Assembly (NCBI RefSeq): GCF_017921815.1
Contig: NZ_JAGEMM010000004.1
Coordinates: 1-64,000 of the forward strand
DNA: 64,000 nt
Reading direction: 5' to 3'
Source: Microvirga antarctica
GTDB lineage: Bacteria > Pseudomonadota > Alphaproteobacteria > Rhizobiales > Beijerinckiaceae
The notes below the pieces were generated by a model, which did not search any database, was not told the origin of the DNA, and worked only from the letters and a program-made list of their open reading frames with translations. Made by a program: the position numbers and the translations under genes. Shown here piece after piece: positions 17,772-26,528 of this stretch (position 1 is its first letter; each line of letters begins with the position of its first letter).

Positions 17772-18931
17772 AGATCGCCGACATCAAGGCGGTGTGCATC
17801 CGGTGTCCAGTCGCATCCGACAGACAGGCTGCGAGTGACTATGGAAAACTGGATGAGGTTTCGACTGTCATTGTCCGGGTCACCACTTCGGAGGGGATCG
17901 TTGGATACGGAGAGACACGTTCGAGCACAGGCTCACAGAACACGAACGATGGTATTCTGTCTTTAATCAATCGAGAGTTTGCACCACTGCTGGTTGGGCT
18001 AGATCCGCTCGGCATCAGCGCGGTCTGGGAGCTGCTGTATAACGGGCCGAGGTCCTTATACGCCGCGAGGACAGGCCGGACGTTCCCCGTCCTGAACAGG
18101 CGAGGGCTGGCGATAGCAGCCATCAGCGCCATCGACATCGCACTATGGGATATTCTGGGAAAACACCTGAATGTCCCCGTGTATCAATTGCTGGGTGGCA
18201 GGACGAAGCTAAGCTTGCCCCTTTATGCTTCCGGGGGATGGGGTCCCGTCGACTCCATCGGCGATGAACTGCTTTCGTATCGATCGGAACTCGGAGTGTC
18301 TGCCGTCAAGATGCGGGTCGGAGCGCGCGACGGCGCCGTGAGGGTATCTATCGCTCGGATCGAGGCTGCACGCCGTGTGCTCGGTGACGATGTGGATATC
18401 ATGGTCGACGCCCATGGAACGTACTCGTTGGCGGAGGCGAAGCTTTTCTGTTCCAACGCGCGCGCGCTTCAACTGCGATGGTTTGAAGAGCCGCTGTCCG
18501 GCGAGAACAAGCAGGATTATCAAGAACTCCGCTCGACCGCGCTTGTGGCGATAGCCGCCGGGGAGAACGATTTCACCCGGTTTGATTTTGTCCCCTATCT
18601 CTCGCCCAAGCTCCTCGACGTGTTTCAACCGGATCTCGGTGTGTGTGGCGGCATTACGGAAGCAATGCGGATCGGTGCGCTTGCCGGTGCCCATCAAATT
18701 GAGCTGGTTCCCCATGTCTGGGCCGGACCGGTCCTGCTGGCGGCGTCGGCGCATTTCGCGCTGGCTTGCCCCCAGGTCCCGATCCTCGAGTATCCTGCCG
18801 CCGCAAACCCGCTCCTGGCTGGGTTGGCGTTGGACCCATGGGAAGTGACCGCGGGCAACCTGATTGTTCCCGATCGACCCGGCCTTGGCGTGGATATCAA
18901 CGAGGTTTGTGCCTCGGCTTTCGCGCTTTGA
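17759..18931 (+). CDS. Enolase-superfamily enzyme, mandelate racemase-like sugar-acid dehydratase
   Basis: 390 residues with the N-terminal capping domain and C-terminal barrel of the mandelate racemase/muconate lactonising group. The second-strand base motif is VKMRVG (K-x-R). Metal ligands are Asp in MVDAHGTY, Glu in FEEPLS and Glu in AAGEND. The C-terminal LVPHVW supplies the histidine general acid/base typical of the mandelate racemase subgroup. Members with this layout are usually acid-sugar dehydratases acting on galactonate, gluconate, tartrate or similar. Overlap with the ABC ATPase and nearness to UxuA make an aldonate or uronate substrate most likely. Confidence 0.88.
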   Translation: MAIVKIADIKAVCIRCPVASDRQAASDYGKLDEVSTVIVRVTTSEGIVGYGETRSSTGSQNTNDGILSLINREFAPLLVGLDPLGISAVWELLYNGPRSLYAARTGRTFPVLNRRGLAIAAISAIDIALWDILGKHLNVPVYQLLGGRTKLSLPLYASGGWGPVDSIGDELLSYRSELGVSAVKMRVGARDGAVRVSIARIEAARRVLGDDVDIMVDAHGTYSLAEAKLFCSNARALQLRWFEEPLSGENKQDYQELRSTALVAIAAGENDFTRFDFVPYLSPKLLDVFQPDLGVCGGITEAMRIGALAGAHQIELVPHVWAGPVLLAASAHFALACPQVPILEYPAAANPLLAGLALDPWEVTAGNLIVPDRPGLGVDINEVCASAFAL

Positions 18932-18968
18932 CTGACGTATCGTCTACAGAACAGGGAGGAAGACTGAC

Positions 18969-20255
18969 ATGAAAAACGCCAAACTTGGAATTGGGTCCGT
19001 CGTTATGGCGATGTGCCTGGGAGCGACCGGTGCGGTCGCTGAGACGACGGTCCGGATGTGGTCGTTTCTTGATCCAAGCAAGGATACTCCGCGTGAACGA
19101 GCATTGGCCCAGATCATAACCGGGTTCGAGCGCAAGCATTCCGACATCAAGATCAAGGTCGAGCCTCAAATCTGGCATCAACTGGCCGACAAGTTCACTC
19201 TGGCGGCCGGGTCCGGCGGCGCGCCCGATGTGGCTTGGATCAACTATCCAAAGCTCGTGGTGCCGATCAATGCGGGAGTGGTCGCCGACCTCAAGCCGCT
19301 GTTCCAGAATGAACTCTCGGCGGGCGCGCAGGAGGACTTTATCACCAAAGCGCCGCTGGATGCAGTGACAGTTGGCGGCAAGGTTCTTGCCGCGCCGATG
19401 TTCATGCTCTCCGGAGTTGTCATGTACCGGAAGGATGCCTTCAGCAAGCAGGGGCTCTCGCCCGCTGATGTAAAGACTTGGGACGGCATGCTTGCAGCCT
19501 CCAGGCAGCTGACGGAGAAGACTAACGGCCAGACGTCGTCTTGGGGAATGGGAATCGCACTTTCGAAGGATGGTGCATCCACCAACCCGCTTCTGGTCGG
19601 TCTGTTGGAACTTCAACCGAAGGTGTTCGATGAGAAATGTCGCCCGACCGTCGCCACCGAGGCCGGTGTGAAGGCGCTCCAGATGCAGGCCGACTTCGTT
19701 ATGAAGAGCGCTACCTCGCCGGAGGCGATGGCGCGGACCTCCGACGACAATCAGGACCTGTTCACGGCAGGGCGGCAGGCAATCGTCGTGGGTGGCTCGA
19801 GCCGGGTCTCGAGCACGCGCGAGAAAGCAGCATGGGATGCGTCGCAGCTCGGTATCCTGAAATGGCCCAGCTGGACCGGGGCAATATCCGGCCCGTATGT
19901 CATGGATGGGTGGTTTGCCGTCGTCTGGAACAAGTCCCCAAACGCAAAAGCAGCGGCGGCGTTCGTCGAGTACATGATGAGCCGCGAAGTGGCTCCTCTC
20001 TGGACACTGGTTGGGGGGCAAGTCCCGTTCAGAAAATCCGTGATCGCGATGCCGGAGATGAAGTCGGATGCAAATGCCTGGATGACGCAAGTCACGGAAG
20101 GTTGGTCGGAGAATGTCGCGTTCCTGCCGTCGGAATGCAATGCCGGCGCACTCAACTCCGATCTGAATGAGGCGACCCAAAAGGTCATCACGGGCCGCGC
20201 AACCCCGCTGGAAGCACTGAAGGAAGTCGAGCGGCTCGGTGCGGAAAGGCTCTAA
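18969..20255 (+). CDS. Sugar ABC transporter substrate-binding protein (family 1)
   Basis: 428 residues. Residues 1-24 form a Sec signal peptide (MKNAKLGIG..., cleavage after AVA), then a MalE/UgpB-like mature protein with TTVRMWSFLDPS, FERKHSDIKIKVE and GGAPDVAWI. It has no lipobox, so it should be free in the periplasm and deliver a carbohydrate to the CUT1 transporter encoded upstream. GGGAGGAAG precedes the start. It is unusually placed last among the transporter genes, after the enzyme. A hairpin immediately follows its stop codon. Confidence 0.93.
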   Translation: MKNAKLGIGSVVMAMCLGATGAVAETTVRMWSFLDPSKDTPRERALAQIITGFERKHSDIKIKVEPQIWHQLADKFTLAAGSGGAPDVAWINYPKLVVPINAGVVADLKPLFQNELSAGAQEDFITKAPLDAVTVGGKVLAAPMFMLSGVVMYRKDAFSKQGLSPADVKTWDGMLAASRQLTEKTNGQTSSWGMGIALSKDGASTNPLLVGLLELQPKVFDEKCRPTVATEAGVKALQMQADFVMKSATSPEAMARTSDDNQDLFTAGRQAIVVGGSSRVSSTREKAAWDASQLGILKWPSWTGAISGPYVMDGWFAVVWNKSPNAKAAAAFVEYMMSREVAPLWTLVGGQVPFRKSVIAMPEMKSDANAWMTQVTEGWSENVAFLPSECNAGALNSDLNEATQKVITGRATPLEALKEVERLGAERL

Positions 20256-20257
20256 TA

Positions 20258-20273
20258 ATCCTACTCGTAGGAT
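20258..20273 (+). terminator. Short hairpin after the binding-protein gene
   Basis: ATCCTA-CTCG-TAGGAT forms a perfect 6-bp stem with a 4-nt loop three bases after the stop codon. There is no strong U-run, so it may be an RNA-stabilising or partial terminator structure instead of a full terminator. Confidence 0.45.
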
Positions 20274-20410
20274 CGACACCTCCGCGAACACCGGCTCGCG
20301 CAAGTAACTAGTGGCTTCTGCGCATAGCCTTGCTATCCGTGCTGCGCAGGATAGAGGCGCCGAAACATCTTTGCTCGGGAGCCGGGCCGATTTGAGAAAT
20401 CGAGCATACA

Positions 20411-21409
20411 ATGGCACTTCTGTCTCTCGAAGCCGGTCGACCGCTAAGGATCCTTGCCTATGTTCAGCACGGGTACGAATTCATTGAACGGCATTGTGGC
20501 GCACTGGATGGCGTCCATCTCTTCAAAGTTGCGAGCATCGCCAAGCTCGCAGCCAGTATCGGAGATGCCGATGCCATCATACTCAGTGCGAGCGCCTACT
20601 CCGCTGAGGTTGCGCAACTTGCGTGCGAAAGCCGGCGCCTTCGATGGATCCAATGTGCTTCGATCGGGTATGACCCTTTCCTCGCACACGGCGTGCCGAA
20701 GGGCGCGATCGTCACCAATGCTGCAGGTGTTTGGAATTCGACAGTTGCCGAACATGCGATGACGCTGCTGCTGGCCTTGAACCGCCAAATCCCTCAGATG
20801 GAGCGCAACCGATTAGGTCGCCTTTATGATCGCAATGAGGTGTTTGGTCGGCTCAGGTCCGTAGAAGGTCAGACCCTGTTGATCATAGGCTATGGCTCGA
20901 TAGGAATGCAGGTTGCAAAGCGCGCATCCGCGTTTGGGATGCACATCATCGCCGTTACCAAGTCGGGGTGTGCGGTGGGGGGGATCGAGACGGTTGGGGT
21001 AGAAAGCCTTCGCAACCAGATCCCGAAGGCCGACGCTGTGGTGCTGTCGCTCCCGCTCTCTTCCCAATCGCGCCACGTCTTCGGCGCCCCCGAATTCGCT
21101 CTCATGAGGCGAGCGGCGATCTTGATCAATGTCAGTCGCGGCGAGATCGTAGATCAAGGCGCACTTGTACGCGCCCTACAATCCGGATCAATCGCGGGAG
21201 CGGGCCTCGACGTTTTTGATCCAGAACCAATTCCTACAAACTCGTCACTTTGGGACCTGAGCAACGTTATTATAACGCCGCGTGTTGCTGGGTATGCTCC
21301 TCCAGCTTTCGCTAAACTTGGACAGCTTGTCGGAGAAAACTTACGACGCTTTCGCTCAAACGAATGTCTTTTGAACAGGGTTCTAGGTGAAACGTTGTGT
21401 CCATGTTGA
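20411..21409 (+). CDS. D-isomer-specific 2-hydroxyacid dehydrogenase with catalytic His replaced by Arg
   Basis: 332 residues with substrate and NAD-binding domains of the 2-hydroxyacid dehydrogenase family. Visible are the nucleotide fold GYGSIGMQVAKRASAFG, catalytic Arg in INVSRGEIVD and Glu in FDPEPIP. The catalytic-His motif, normally ITPHxAG, reads ITPRVAG: codon CGT at 21281-21283, one base from CAT. The family uses this His as acid/base, so activity may be lost or altered. It probably belongs with the sugar-acid operon, reducing or oxidising a keto/hydroxy acid, though a 155-bp gap with a hairpin precedes it. The ribosome binding site is weak. Confidence 0.85.
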   Translation: MALLSLEAGRPLRILAYVQHGYEFIERHCGALDGVHLFKVASIAKLAASIGDADAIILSASAYSAEVAQLACESRRLRWIQCASIGYDPFLAHGVPKGAIVTNAAGVWNSTVAEHAMTLLLALNRQIPQMERNRLGRLYDRNEVFGRLRSVEGQTLLIIGYGSIGMQVAKRASAFGMHIIAVTKSGCAVGGIETVGVESLRNQIPKADAVVLSLPLSSQSRHVFGAPEFALMRRAAILINVSRGEIVDQGALVRALQSGSIAGAGLDVFDPEPIPTNSSLWDLSNVIITPRVAGYAPPAFAKLGQLVGENLRRFRSNECLLNRVLGETLCPC

Positions 21410-21493
21410 ATATTGCATCCGGAGTGCAGGTGGCACCCAGTTCGCCTGACCGTGACGGTCGGGTCTCGGGAATCGAGTAGACAGGGAAGCCTG

Positions 21494-21537
21494 TCCAAGA
21501 GAGCAACAATTCAAGATGTTTGCGTGTCCCCGCAACC
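21494..21537. repeat. 44-bp direct repeat, copy 1
   Basis: A 44-bp sequence beginning TCCAAGAGAGCAACAATTCA and ending CCCCGCAACC is identical to the copy at 21581-21624. On the minus strand it encodes VAGTRKHLELLLSW, the C-terminal tail of the recombinase remnant. Confidence 0.95.
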
Positions 21538-21563
21538 CCCGACAATGTGCGACCGGCGTGATT

Positions 21564-22300
21564 TCAGATCGGAAAATTCTTCCAAGAGAGCAACAATTCA
21601 AGATGTTTGCGTGTCCCCGCAACCACTGAAAGCGACAAGCCCTCGACCGCGAAAGCGGCGGGGGCTTTCGTTTGTCCAGAACCCGCCATGCACAACACCA
21701 GCAGGCGGGCGAGACCACCCCGGAGCAGCGCCTCAAGGCCGGGCCCATCTGTCCGCGGCGTCAGGGTGATGCTTTCGATCATCGAACGGATCGTCTCGAT
21801 CGCCTCATCCCGGCAGTCTACGTCGGTGAGCAGGCTTTCGAGCTCCCCGACTTTGCGCTCGTAGATGGCAGCCAGGTTCGGGTGCACGGAGACCTTCGAC
21901 ACAACAGGCGCCGGCCCGTGCCGCGCCACCAGGCTCGCCTTCTCGGCCTCAAGCTCGGTCAGGCGCGTCTTCATCACAGGCTGATACATGCCATCCTCGA
22001 TCGCCCGCAGGATGCCGGCTATCTTGCGCTCAACCGCCGTGAGCTTGCCCGCCACCTCGGCATGCTGGCTGCCGACCTCTGCCACCAGGCGGTTAAACTC
22101 CTGCGTATAGGGGCCGGTGAACTCGGCGACGCGTTCAGGCGACAAGTGGTTCTGATTTAAGGCAGTGAGGATCCGGGTCTCGATCTCGTGGGGGGAGATC
22201 GTGCGGTCGTTGCTGCATACGCCCTTGGCGCGTCGTCCCGAGCACCAATGGGTATCCCGCGTCACGACACTGAATACGAGTGACGTCGCCGCTCGAAACT
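21564..22300 (-). pseudogene. Large serine recombinase, C-terminal half (zinc ribbon and coiled coil)
   Basis: The frame starts inside a degenerate recombinase zinc ribbon: the second half, THWCSGRRAKGVCSNDRTIS, is clear, but the first cysteine pair is missing. It runs through the long coiled-coil region (EFNRLVAEVG, LTELEAEKASLVARHG, VSVHPNLAAIYERKVGELESLL) to the end VAGTRKHLELLLSW. The catalytic domain and recombinase domain are absent, so this is an inactive fragment. It follows another C-terminal fragment directly, implying at least two recombinase genes collapsed onto each other by recombination. Confidence 0.85.
21581..21624. repeat. 44-bp direct repeat, copy 2
   Basis: Exact second copy, offset 87 bp from the first. 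It forms the tail of the recombinase C-terminal remnant at 21.56-22.3 kb. A degenerate relative lies at 39211-39250. Confidence 0.95.
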
Positions 22301-22329
22301 GCCTCAACGCCGCAGGCACTGACACCCGG

Positions 22330-22562
22330 CGTCAGCACGATCCCCTCGATGATCATCGACCGGATGATGGTCATTGCGTCTTCGCGGGCGGTTGCATCGT
22401 CGAGCGGCGGTTCCAGTTCTTCCACCTTGCGGCGATAGAGGCCGCAAAGGTTCGGATGCACGGACACATTGGGATCGGCCGTGGCGCCTTCTGGCGCGAC
22501 AGAAAAGCAGCCTCCTCCGCTTCGAGCGCGCTCAGGCAAACCTTCATCGTCCCGTGATGCGC
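22330..22562 (-). pseudogene. Second serine recombinase C-terminal fragment, frameshifted
   Basis: In two frames the region encodes MKVCLSALEAEEAAFLSRQ and then VSVHPNLCGLYRRKVEELEPPL and IIRSMI-EGIVLTPG. These are the same blocks as in the neighbouring fragment (LTELEAEKASLVARHG, VSVHPNLAAIYERKVGELES) with clear divergence. A frameshift near 22500 separates the two blocks. It joins the other fragment at about 22.3 kb. Confidence 0.75.
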
Positions 22563-22769
22563 GTGAACGGGAACTACAATAGAAGTTCGAGCTCATGGGA
22601 CCCGGCTACGATTGGCGGCGCTCCAATAAACGACTTCATCCCCGCGGGAGCTCGACAGCTCCATACTTGGCGTCGCTCTGCCATAAAATTACATGTGTCG
22701 GGCAAATCATAACCAAAGGCTTTACCGGCAGCGGACTTCCCCTGCACCAACCGGCCGAATTGGCTCCAT

Positions 22770-23138
22770 TTGGTATTCAGGCGCAGGTCCGAGGGAAGAT
22801 CGCCGCCATGGGGCCGAGCATGCCATCATGCACCACATCGACCCCATGAAGGCTCGCTTGGAAGGAGAGCCCATCCTTGACCGCAGCGACGTCAACGAGT
22901 TTGCGCGCGAGTCGGTCGCCGGGCTCGACGATCACCACATCGAAGGAGCCGCAACGCGCCTCTCCCCGTTTCGGCTGATAGCCGGGCCGATGGCTGTTCA
23001 GACCGACATGACCCGGTCGTTGAACGCTACCGTGACGTCCAATCCCAGCCCCTCCGCTTAGCGACATCAGGCCTCGATCCGTTCTGACCCATTCCTCGCG
23101 CTGGCTCTCGCTCGAATAGCGAGCAGGCCGGTCCGCAT
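22770..23138 (-). pseudogene. Serine recombinase N-terminal remnant, frameshifted
   Basis: From ATG 23138, and after an early frameshift, the minus strand reads ARYSSESQRE, then RPGYQ, GSFDVVIVE, DRLARKLVDVAAV and LHGVDVVHDGMLGPMAAIF. These are the catalytic-domain blocks of large serine recombinases in the correct order, with several eroded residues. The leader CAAGCCAGAGGT (23143-23154) matches the one at the left window edge. It probably belonged with the C-terminal fragment at 22.3-22.6 kb; the central recombinase domain between them has been deleted. Confidence 0.75.
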
Positions 23139-23231
23139 GGGCACCTCTGGCTTGGTGGCCCTCGAGCTGGCAAAAAATCTCTTGCTTCTCCGGGTGGCAC
23201 CAACAGGTGATACGCCTTTGAATTTCCAGTG

Positions 23232-24134
23232 TTACATCTCGCTGAAGTGCCGGAGCATTCGCGCGGCGTCCGGTTCGCGGCCGGTGAACAGCCGGAAGGA
23301 ACCGACTGCCTGGAAGACGGCCATTCCGCCGCCGGACATGGTGCGGCAACCCTGTGCGCGGGCTTGTCGCAGCAACTCGGTCTCCAGCGGGAAATAGACG
23401 ATGTCGGCGACCCAGAGGCCTGGGCGCAGCAGGTCGACCGGCACAGCCGTTCCGGGATATTTCGCCATGCCGAGCGGCGTGGTATTGACCACTCCATCGG
23501 CCGCCGCCACGGCTTCAGCAATAGAACCGCTCATTGATGCGCGGCTTTGACCAAAGCCATCGCGCAAGCTCGCGACGAGGTTTTTGGCGCGGGTGCGATC
23601 CGTATCGACGATGGTGACTTCGCCCGCACCCAGCGTCAGGAGAGCGTGCGCCACGGCAGCGCCGGCTCCACCGGCGCCGAACTGAACCACGCGGTCGCGA
23701 CCCACATCGGACAATTCGCGCCGGAAGCTCTCGGCAAAGCCCCACCAGTCGGTGTTGTGCCCCACGCGCCGGCCATCCTTCAGCACAACGGTGTTGACGG
23801 CGCCCAGCGCCGCCGCGTCATGCGACAGTTCGTCGAGAAACGGGATAATGGCCTGCTTGCAGGGATGTGTGATGTTGAGGCCGGCGAAGCCGAAATGCTG
23901 CGCAGCGTCGAGGATGTCAGGCAGAGCATTCGTATCGAGACCGAACAGCTCCAGATCGATCAGTTTGTATATATATCGCAAGCCTTGCTCGGCCCCTTCC
24001 CGTTCATGAAGAGCTGGTGTTCGGGAAGCCTGGATGCCGGCGCCGACCAAACCGACGAGAGCCGAAGGACACGTCCACAGATACCCGGCGGCGCCGGATC
24101 CGGGCGCCGGCTTGCGCGATCGTTTTTCGGTCAT
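23232..24134 (-). CDS. aroE: Shikimate/quinate 5-dehydrogenase (AroE family), catabolic type
   Basis: 300 residues. NAD(P)-dependent interconversion of shikimate or quinate with the 3-dehydro acid. The substrate domain shows SRTPALHEREG, NITHPCKQ (catalytic Lys) and HNTDWWGF (catalytic Asp). The dinucleotide fold is FGAGGAGAAVAHAL, followed by NTTPLGM and GGGMAVFQAV. It lies 6 bp after the type II dehydroquinase and at the end of a TRAP transporter operon, a context indicating use of imported quinate or shikimate rather than aromatic amino acid synthesis. Which of the two substrates it prefers cannot be decided from the visible motifs. Confidence 0.9.
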   Translation of the reverse strand: MTEKRSRKPAPGSGAAGYLWTCPSALVGLVGAGIQASRTPALHEREGAEQGLRYIYKLIDLELFGLDTNALPDILDAAQHFGFAGLNITHPCKQAIIPFLDELSHDAAALGAVNTVVLKDGRRVGHNTDWWGFAESFRRELSDVGRDRVVQFGAGGAGAAVAHALLTLGAGEVTIVDTDRTRAKNLVASLRDGFGQSRASMSGSIAEAVAAADGVVNTTPLGMAKYPGTAVPVDLLRPGLWVADIVYFPLETELLRQARAQGCRTMSGGGMAVFQAVGSFRLFTGREPDAARMLRHFSEM

Positions 24135-24139
24135 GAACG

Positions 24140-24589
24140 TCAGGGTCCTGGAGGTGAGGTTCCGATCATCCCAAGCATGGCCCGCACGGCCACGGGATAG
24201 CCGTTGGTGCCGAGGCCTGCGATGACAGCCGTTGCCACCGGGGAAACATAGGACCTGTGATAGATCGCCTCGCGTTTGTGGATATTCGAGATGTGGAGCT
24301 CGATGATGGGGCGCGAAAACATCTTCAGAGCGTCCATGATGGCCATCGACGTGAACGTGAAAGCCGCCGGATTGATGATGATGCCGCAGCCTTCATCGAT
24401 CGCTTCATGCACCCACTCGATGATCTCGTATTCCCGGTTGGATTGACGGAAGACGACAAGCTGCCCCGAAGCAGCCTCGCGGCACGTAGCCTCGACTTCA
24501 GCCAATGTGGTCCGGCCATAGATCTCCGGCTCGCGCGTTCCGAGGCGATTGAGATTGGGGCCGTTCAGAATGTAAATCGGTGTGCTCAT
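24140..24589 (-). CDS. aroQ: Type II 3-dehydroquinate dehydratase, catabolic
   Basis: About 149 residues, normal for the type II family. It dehydrates 3-dehydroquinate to 3-dehydroshikimate. Landmarks are ILNGPNLNRLGTREPEIYG with the active-site Arg and Tyr, INPAAF, and ELHISN with the catalytic His. The usual T-H-T motif after NPGAY reads TFT (Phe codon at 24353-24355), so the histidine that normally touches the substrate ring is lost. The start is taken at ATG 24589, which aligns with family N-termini. ATG 24622 overlaps the dctM stop and would allow coupling, but adds an 11-residue extension. It sits between dctM and the AroE-like gene. Confidence 0.9.
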   Translation of the reverse strand: MSTPIYILNGPNLNRLGTREPEIYGRTTLAEVEATCREAASGQLVVFRQSNREYEIIEWVHEAIDEGCGIIINPAAFTFTSMAIMDALKMFSRPIIELHISNIHKREAIYHRSYVSPVATAVIAGLGTNGYPVAVRAMLGMIGTSPPGP

Positions 24590-24618
24590 GGGGGGCGCTT
24601 CTTTTGCAACGAGTCCAC

Positions 24619-25920
24619 TCATCCCTGGTAGCCAAACAAGCGCGGAAGCCAGAGGACGGTTTCAGGCACGAAGGTGAGGATCGCAAGTGCCACGATCATG
24701 GCGAAGAGGAAGGGGAGCGAATCGCGGACAATGTCTCGCAGCGGCTCCCCCGAGATGTTCGCCATGATGAACAGAAGCAGGCCGTAAGGCGGTGTGATCA
24801 GACCGATCATGATGTTCACGACCACCACGACGCCGAAATGCACGAGATCGATGCCCATAGCCTGCGCCGACGGAATGAACACCGGCACCACGATGAGCAG
24901 GATCGCCGTTCCTTCCAGCACGCAGCCCAACAGCAGCAGCAGGATGTTGACGAGAACCAGGAAGCCGATGGGCGAGAGATTCCATCCCGCGAGGAGCGCC
25001 TTCAAGCCCTCCGGAATATTCTCAACGGTGACGACGTAATTGAACACGAGCGCACCGGCGATCAGCATGCCGATCGAGGCCGTCGTCCGCGCGCTGGTTG
25101 CGAGCGATTGATAAAACTCCCGCCCGCTCACGCTGCGGTAAAGACCGGCCGAAATGACGAGCGCGTAGGCAGCCGCCACCGCAGCCGCCTCCGTGGGAGT
25201 CATCACGCCGCTGTAGATGCCCCCGAGAAGGACCACGGGCATCATCAACGTGGGGAATGCCTCCCACGTGGTCCGCGGCAACTCCCGCAGTGGAACCGGC
25301 TTCTCGACCGGAAAATTCCGACGGCGTGCCGTGATGAACACGATGATCATCTGACTCAATGCCATCAATAGGCCCGGGATGACACCGCCCAGAAACAGAT
25401 ATCCGATCGAGGCATCGGACACGAGGGCGTAAAGCACCATCGGGATCGACGGGGGAATGATCGGCCCGATGACGGACGAGGCGGCCGTCAAGGCTGCGGC
25501 GTAGCTCGCCGGGTATCGGCCGTCCCGGGTCATCATCAGCTGCATCATGCGCCCGGTGCCCGCTGCATCCGCGATCGCCGAGCCGGACATTCCGGCAAAG
25601 ATGATGCTCTGAAGAATGTTGACGTGAGCCAATCCACCGCGGAAGCGGCCGACCAAGGCGTTGCAGAAGGCCATGAGCCGATCGGTCATGCTGCCGATGT
25701 TCATGAACTCAGCCGCCAGAATGAACAACGGAACCGAGAGGATAATGTAGTTGGAATACATCCCGTTCAGGAGCTGCTCCGCAGCCGTTCCCATGTCCAG
25801 CCCGGCCAAAAACAGATACAGGATCGACCCGGCGATCATCGCGTGACCGATTGGCAGTCCGAGAAAGGCGAGAAAGGTGATCGCGACAATCGCGAGCGAG
25901 AAGGGGCTCGTCAGGTTCAT
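24619..25920 (-). CDS. dctM: TRAP transporter large membrane subunit DctM
   Basis: 433 residues, almost entirely hydrophobic with about 12 membrane segments. Family motifs include FAGMSGSAIADAAGTG, GPIIPPSIPMVLY and a late IGLITPPYGLLLF. It carries the Na+-coupled transport pathway of a tripartite ATP-independent periplasmic transporter. Its ATG overlaps the dctQ stop (ATGA), and the order dctP-dctQ-dctM-aroQ-aroE on one strand indicates a single transcript. Context indicates quinate/shikimate-type ring acids as cargo. Confidence 0.94.
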   Translation of the reverse strand: MNLTSPFSLAIVAITFLAFLGLPIGHAMIAGSILYLFLAGLDMGTAAEQLLNGMYSNYIILSVPLFILAAEFMNIGSMTDRLMAFCNALVGRFRGGLAHVNILQSIIFAGMSGSAIADAAGTGRMMQLMMTRDGRYPASYAAALTAASSVIGPIIPPSIPMVLYALVSDASIGYLFLGGVIPGLLMALSQMIIVFITARRRNFPVEKPVPLRELPRTTWEAFPTLMMPVVLLGGIYSGVMTPTEAAAVAAAYALVISAGLYRSVSGREFYQSLATSARTTASIGMLIAGALVFNYVVTVENIPEGLKALLAGWNLSPIGFLVLVNILLLLLGCVLEGTAILLIVVPVFIPSAQAMGIDLVHFGVVVVVNIMIGLITPPYGLLLFIMANISGEPLRDIVRDSLPFLFAMIVALAILTFVPETVLWLPRLFGYQG

Positions 25921-26435
25921 ACGCCGGAACTCGCCTTCGTGGGATCGAACTGGTCTGGTGCGACGCCGCGCAGAGCCTGCCAGCCGAGCCAGATGTAGCG
26001 GACAATGGTGGCTACGACGAAGACAATGTAGATCGAGAACAGCCAGTCAAAACGGATCTTGAGATAGCTCGTCTTTTCGACCTTCATGAAGGTGATGTAG
26101 TCCAGAACTGCCGGAAACGAGATCATGTAGAGTGCGATGAGTGCCGCCGCGGTGATGACGCACATGACCCTCCGAGCGCCGGGACCGACCGCTCCGTAAA
26201 ACACATCGAAGCGGATCTCCTCGCGCTCGCGGACGACGAAGGCCGCACCCCAGAGAACGAGCCAGATCCAGAGGATCACGCTCGCCTCATGCGTCCAGCC
26301 GATGGGCAGCCCGAGAACATATCGGAAGACGATCTGGAGGAGAAAAGCCAGGAACATCGCCGCCAGCATGGCGGCCGCAATATTCTCAGCGCGCCGGGCA
26401 AGCCACGCGCCAATCGTCCTTAACGCTGACGTCAT
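25917..26435 (-). CDS. dctQ: TRAP transporter small membrane subunit DctQ
   Basis: About 172 residues with four membrane segments and the typical DctQ pattern: VFRYVLGLPIGWTHEASVIL, LWGAAFVVREREEIRFDV. It partners with DctM in the inner membrane. The start is taken at ATG 26435 (GGGGATGG upstream), giving a normal DctQ N-terminus; the frame extends further upstream without family similarity. It lies 93 bp downstream of dctP. Confidence 0.9.
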   Translation of the reverse strand: MTSALRTIGAWLARRAENIAAAMLAAMFLAFLLQIVFRYVLGLPIGWTHEASVILWIWLVLWGAAFVVREREEIRFDVFYGAVGPGARRVMCVITAAALIALYMISFPAVLDYITFMKVEKTSYLKIRFDWLFSIYIVFVVATIVRYIWLGWQALRGVAPDQFDPTKASSGV

Positions 26436-26528
26436 GGAAATCCATCCCCTGATAGAAGGGTCAAAGCGTTGTTTGCGAGCAAAAGGGGTCGCCAGGATAT
26501 CGGATGTCCGGCGACCCTGGATCACGCC

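Noticed and set aside
18897..20417. 506-codon open frame on the minus strand opposite the sugar-binding protein gene
   Set aside because: It is antisense to a clear binding protein, rich in Arg/His/Pro with no domain. Long antisense frames are expected in high-GC genes.
21494..21624. 44-bp repeats as a minimal CRISPR
   Set aside because: Only two copies, repeat longer than typical, coding tail of a recombinase, and no cas genes in the window.
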